Shown here piece by piece: positions 63,970 to 64,000 of a stretch of 64,000 nucleotides of DNA. Every line of letters starts with the position of its first letter. Within the stretch, counting starts at the first letter, position 1. Below the pieces are notes generated by a model. That model was given only the letters and a program-made list of their open reading frames with translations. It had not been told where the DNA came from and searched no databases. The stretch comes from Tessaracoccus timonensis (lineage in GTDB: Bacteria; Actinomycetota; Actinomycetes; Propionibacteriales; Propionibacteriaceae): NCBI RefSeq assembly GCF_900343145.1, contig NZ_LT996886.1, forward strand, positions 2,695,001 through 2,759,000, in the 5' to 3' direction. The translations under genes were made by a program, and so were the position numbers.

Positions 63970-64000
63970 GACGGGATTTCGATACGCGCCCTGCGGGCGC
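63970..64000. repeat. Start of a REP-like palindromic repeat, cut by the window end
   Basis: The sequence GACGGGATTTCGATACGC leads into the hairpin GCGCCC-TGC-GGGCGC (63986-64000). Segments of this form recur between genes in many high-GC actinobacteria, but only one partial copy is visible here. Confidence 0.4.

Noticed and set aside
1..64000. CRISPR arrays, rRNA genes, prophage
   Set aside because: No regularly spaced repeats, no rRNA sequence and no cluster of phage structural genes were seen.

Overview
This window is a high-GC actinobacterial chromosome segment. The clues are a B12-dependent ribonucleotide reductase preceded by nrdR, SOS boxes of the CGAAC-N4-GTTCG type, and actinobacterial linkages such as recX-recA-DUF3046, clgR-cinA-pgsA, lexA with a divergent small membrane gene, and leuCD with a divergent IclR regulator. 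Gene content fits Propionibacteriales (Propionibacteriaceae-like), but the genus is inference.

Positions 1-28 kb are mostly housekeeping. From the left: nrdJ (cut by the window edge) and nrdR with tandem NrdR boxes; a lexA / divS-like divergent pair with three SOS boxes; pntAB transhydrogenase; dinG-type helicase, hflX, dapF and miaA; a small MT0933-type gene; miaB; a BNR-repeat protein with an aldose epimerase; rny, recX, recA (perfect SOS box) and DUF3046; a DeoR regulator; clgR, cinA, pgsA, rimO and ftsK; thiL, ddl, trmO and a PlsC-type acyltransferase.

Positions 28-34 kb are more accessory. They hold a DUF222/HNH nuclease whose promoter spacer is an SOS box, a tightly coupled TetR / small ORF / DUF4865 operon, and two membrane-linked proteins of unknown function. 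Positions 33-43 kb form an arabinan/arabinoside utilisation locus: a GH51 arabinofuranosidase, an ABC importer without its ATPase, two secreted GH43 enzymes and a glycerate kinase, with a divergent LacI regulator. Positions 43.3-45.3 kb hold a two-gene module that I consider the best candidate for an undescribed system: a MazG-like NTP pyrophosphohydrolase overlapping a GIY-YIG + DUF2075 (Schlafen-group helicase-like) protein.

Positions 45-64 kb carry branched-chain amino acid synthesis in pieces: leuCD with its IclR regulator, leuB with an SDR gene, and ilvBNC behind a leader-peptide attenuator. Between them lie two tRNA genes (Glu-CTC, Gln-CTG), a CPBP protease, an FAH-family protein, an amidotransferase, a flotillin/NfeD pair and a sugar kinase / mutarotase / SIS-isomerase operon with a LacI regulator. 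A 26-bp perfect direct repeat that includes the flotillin 3' end brackets about 1 kb of apparently acquired DNA containing a dead IS30-type transposase. The window ends with a HIT protein, hisF and the beginning of a REP-like repeat. I found no rRNA and no CRISPR array.
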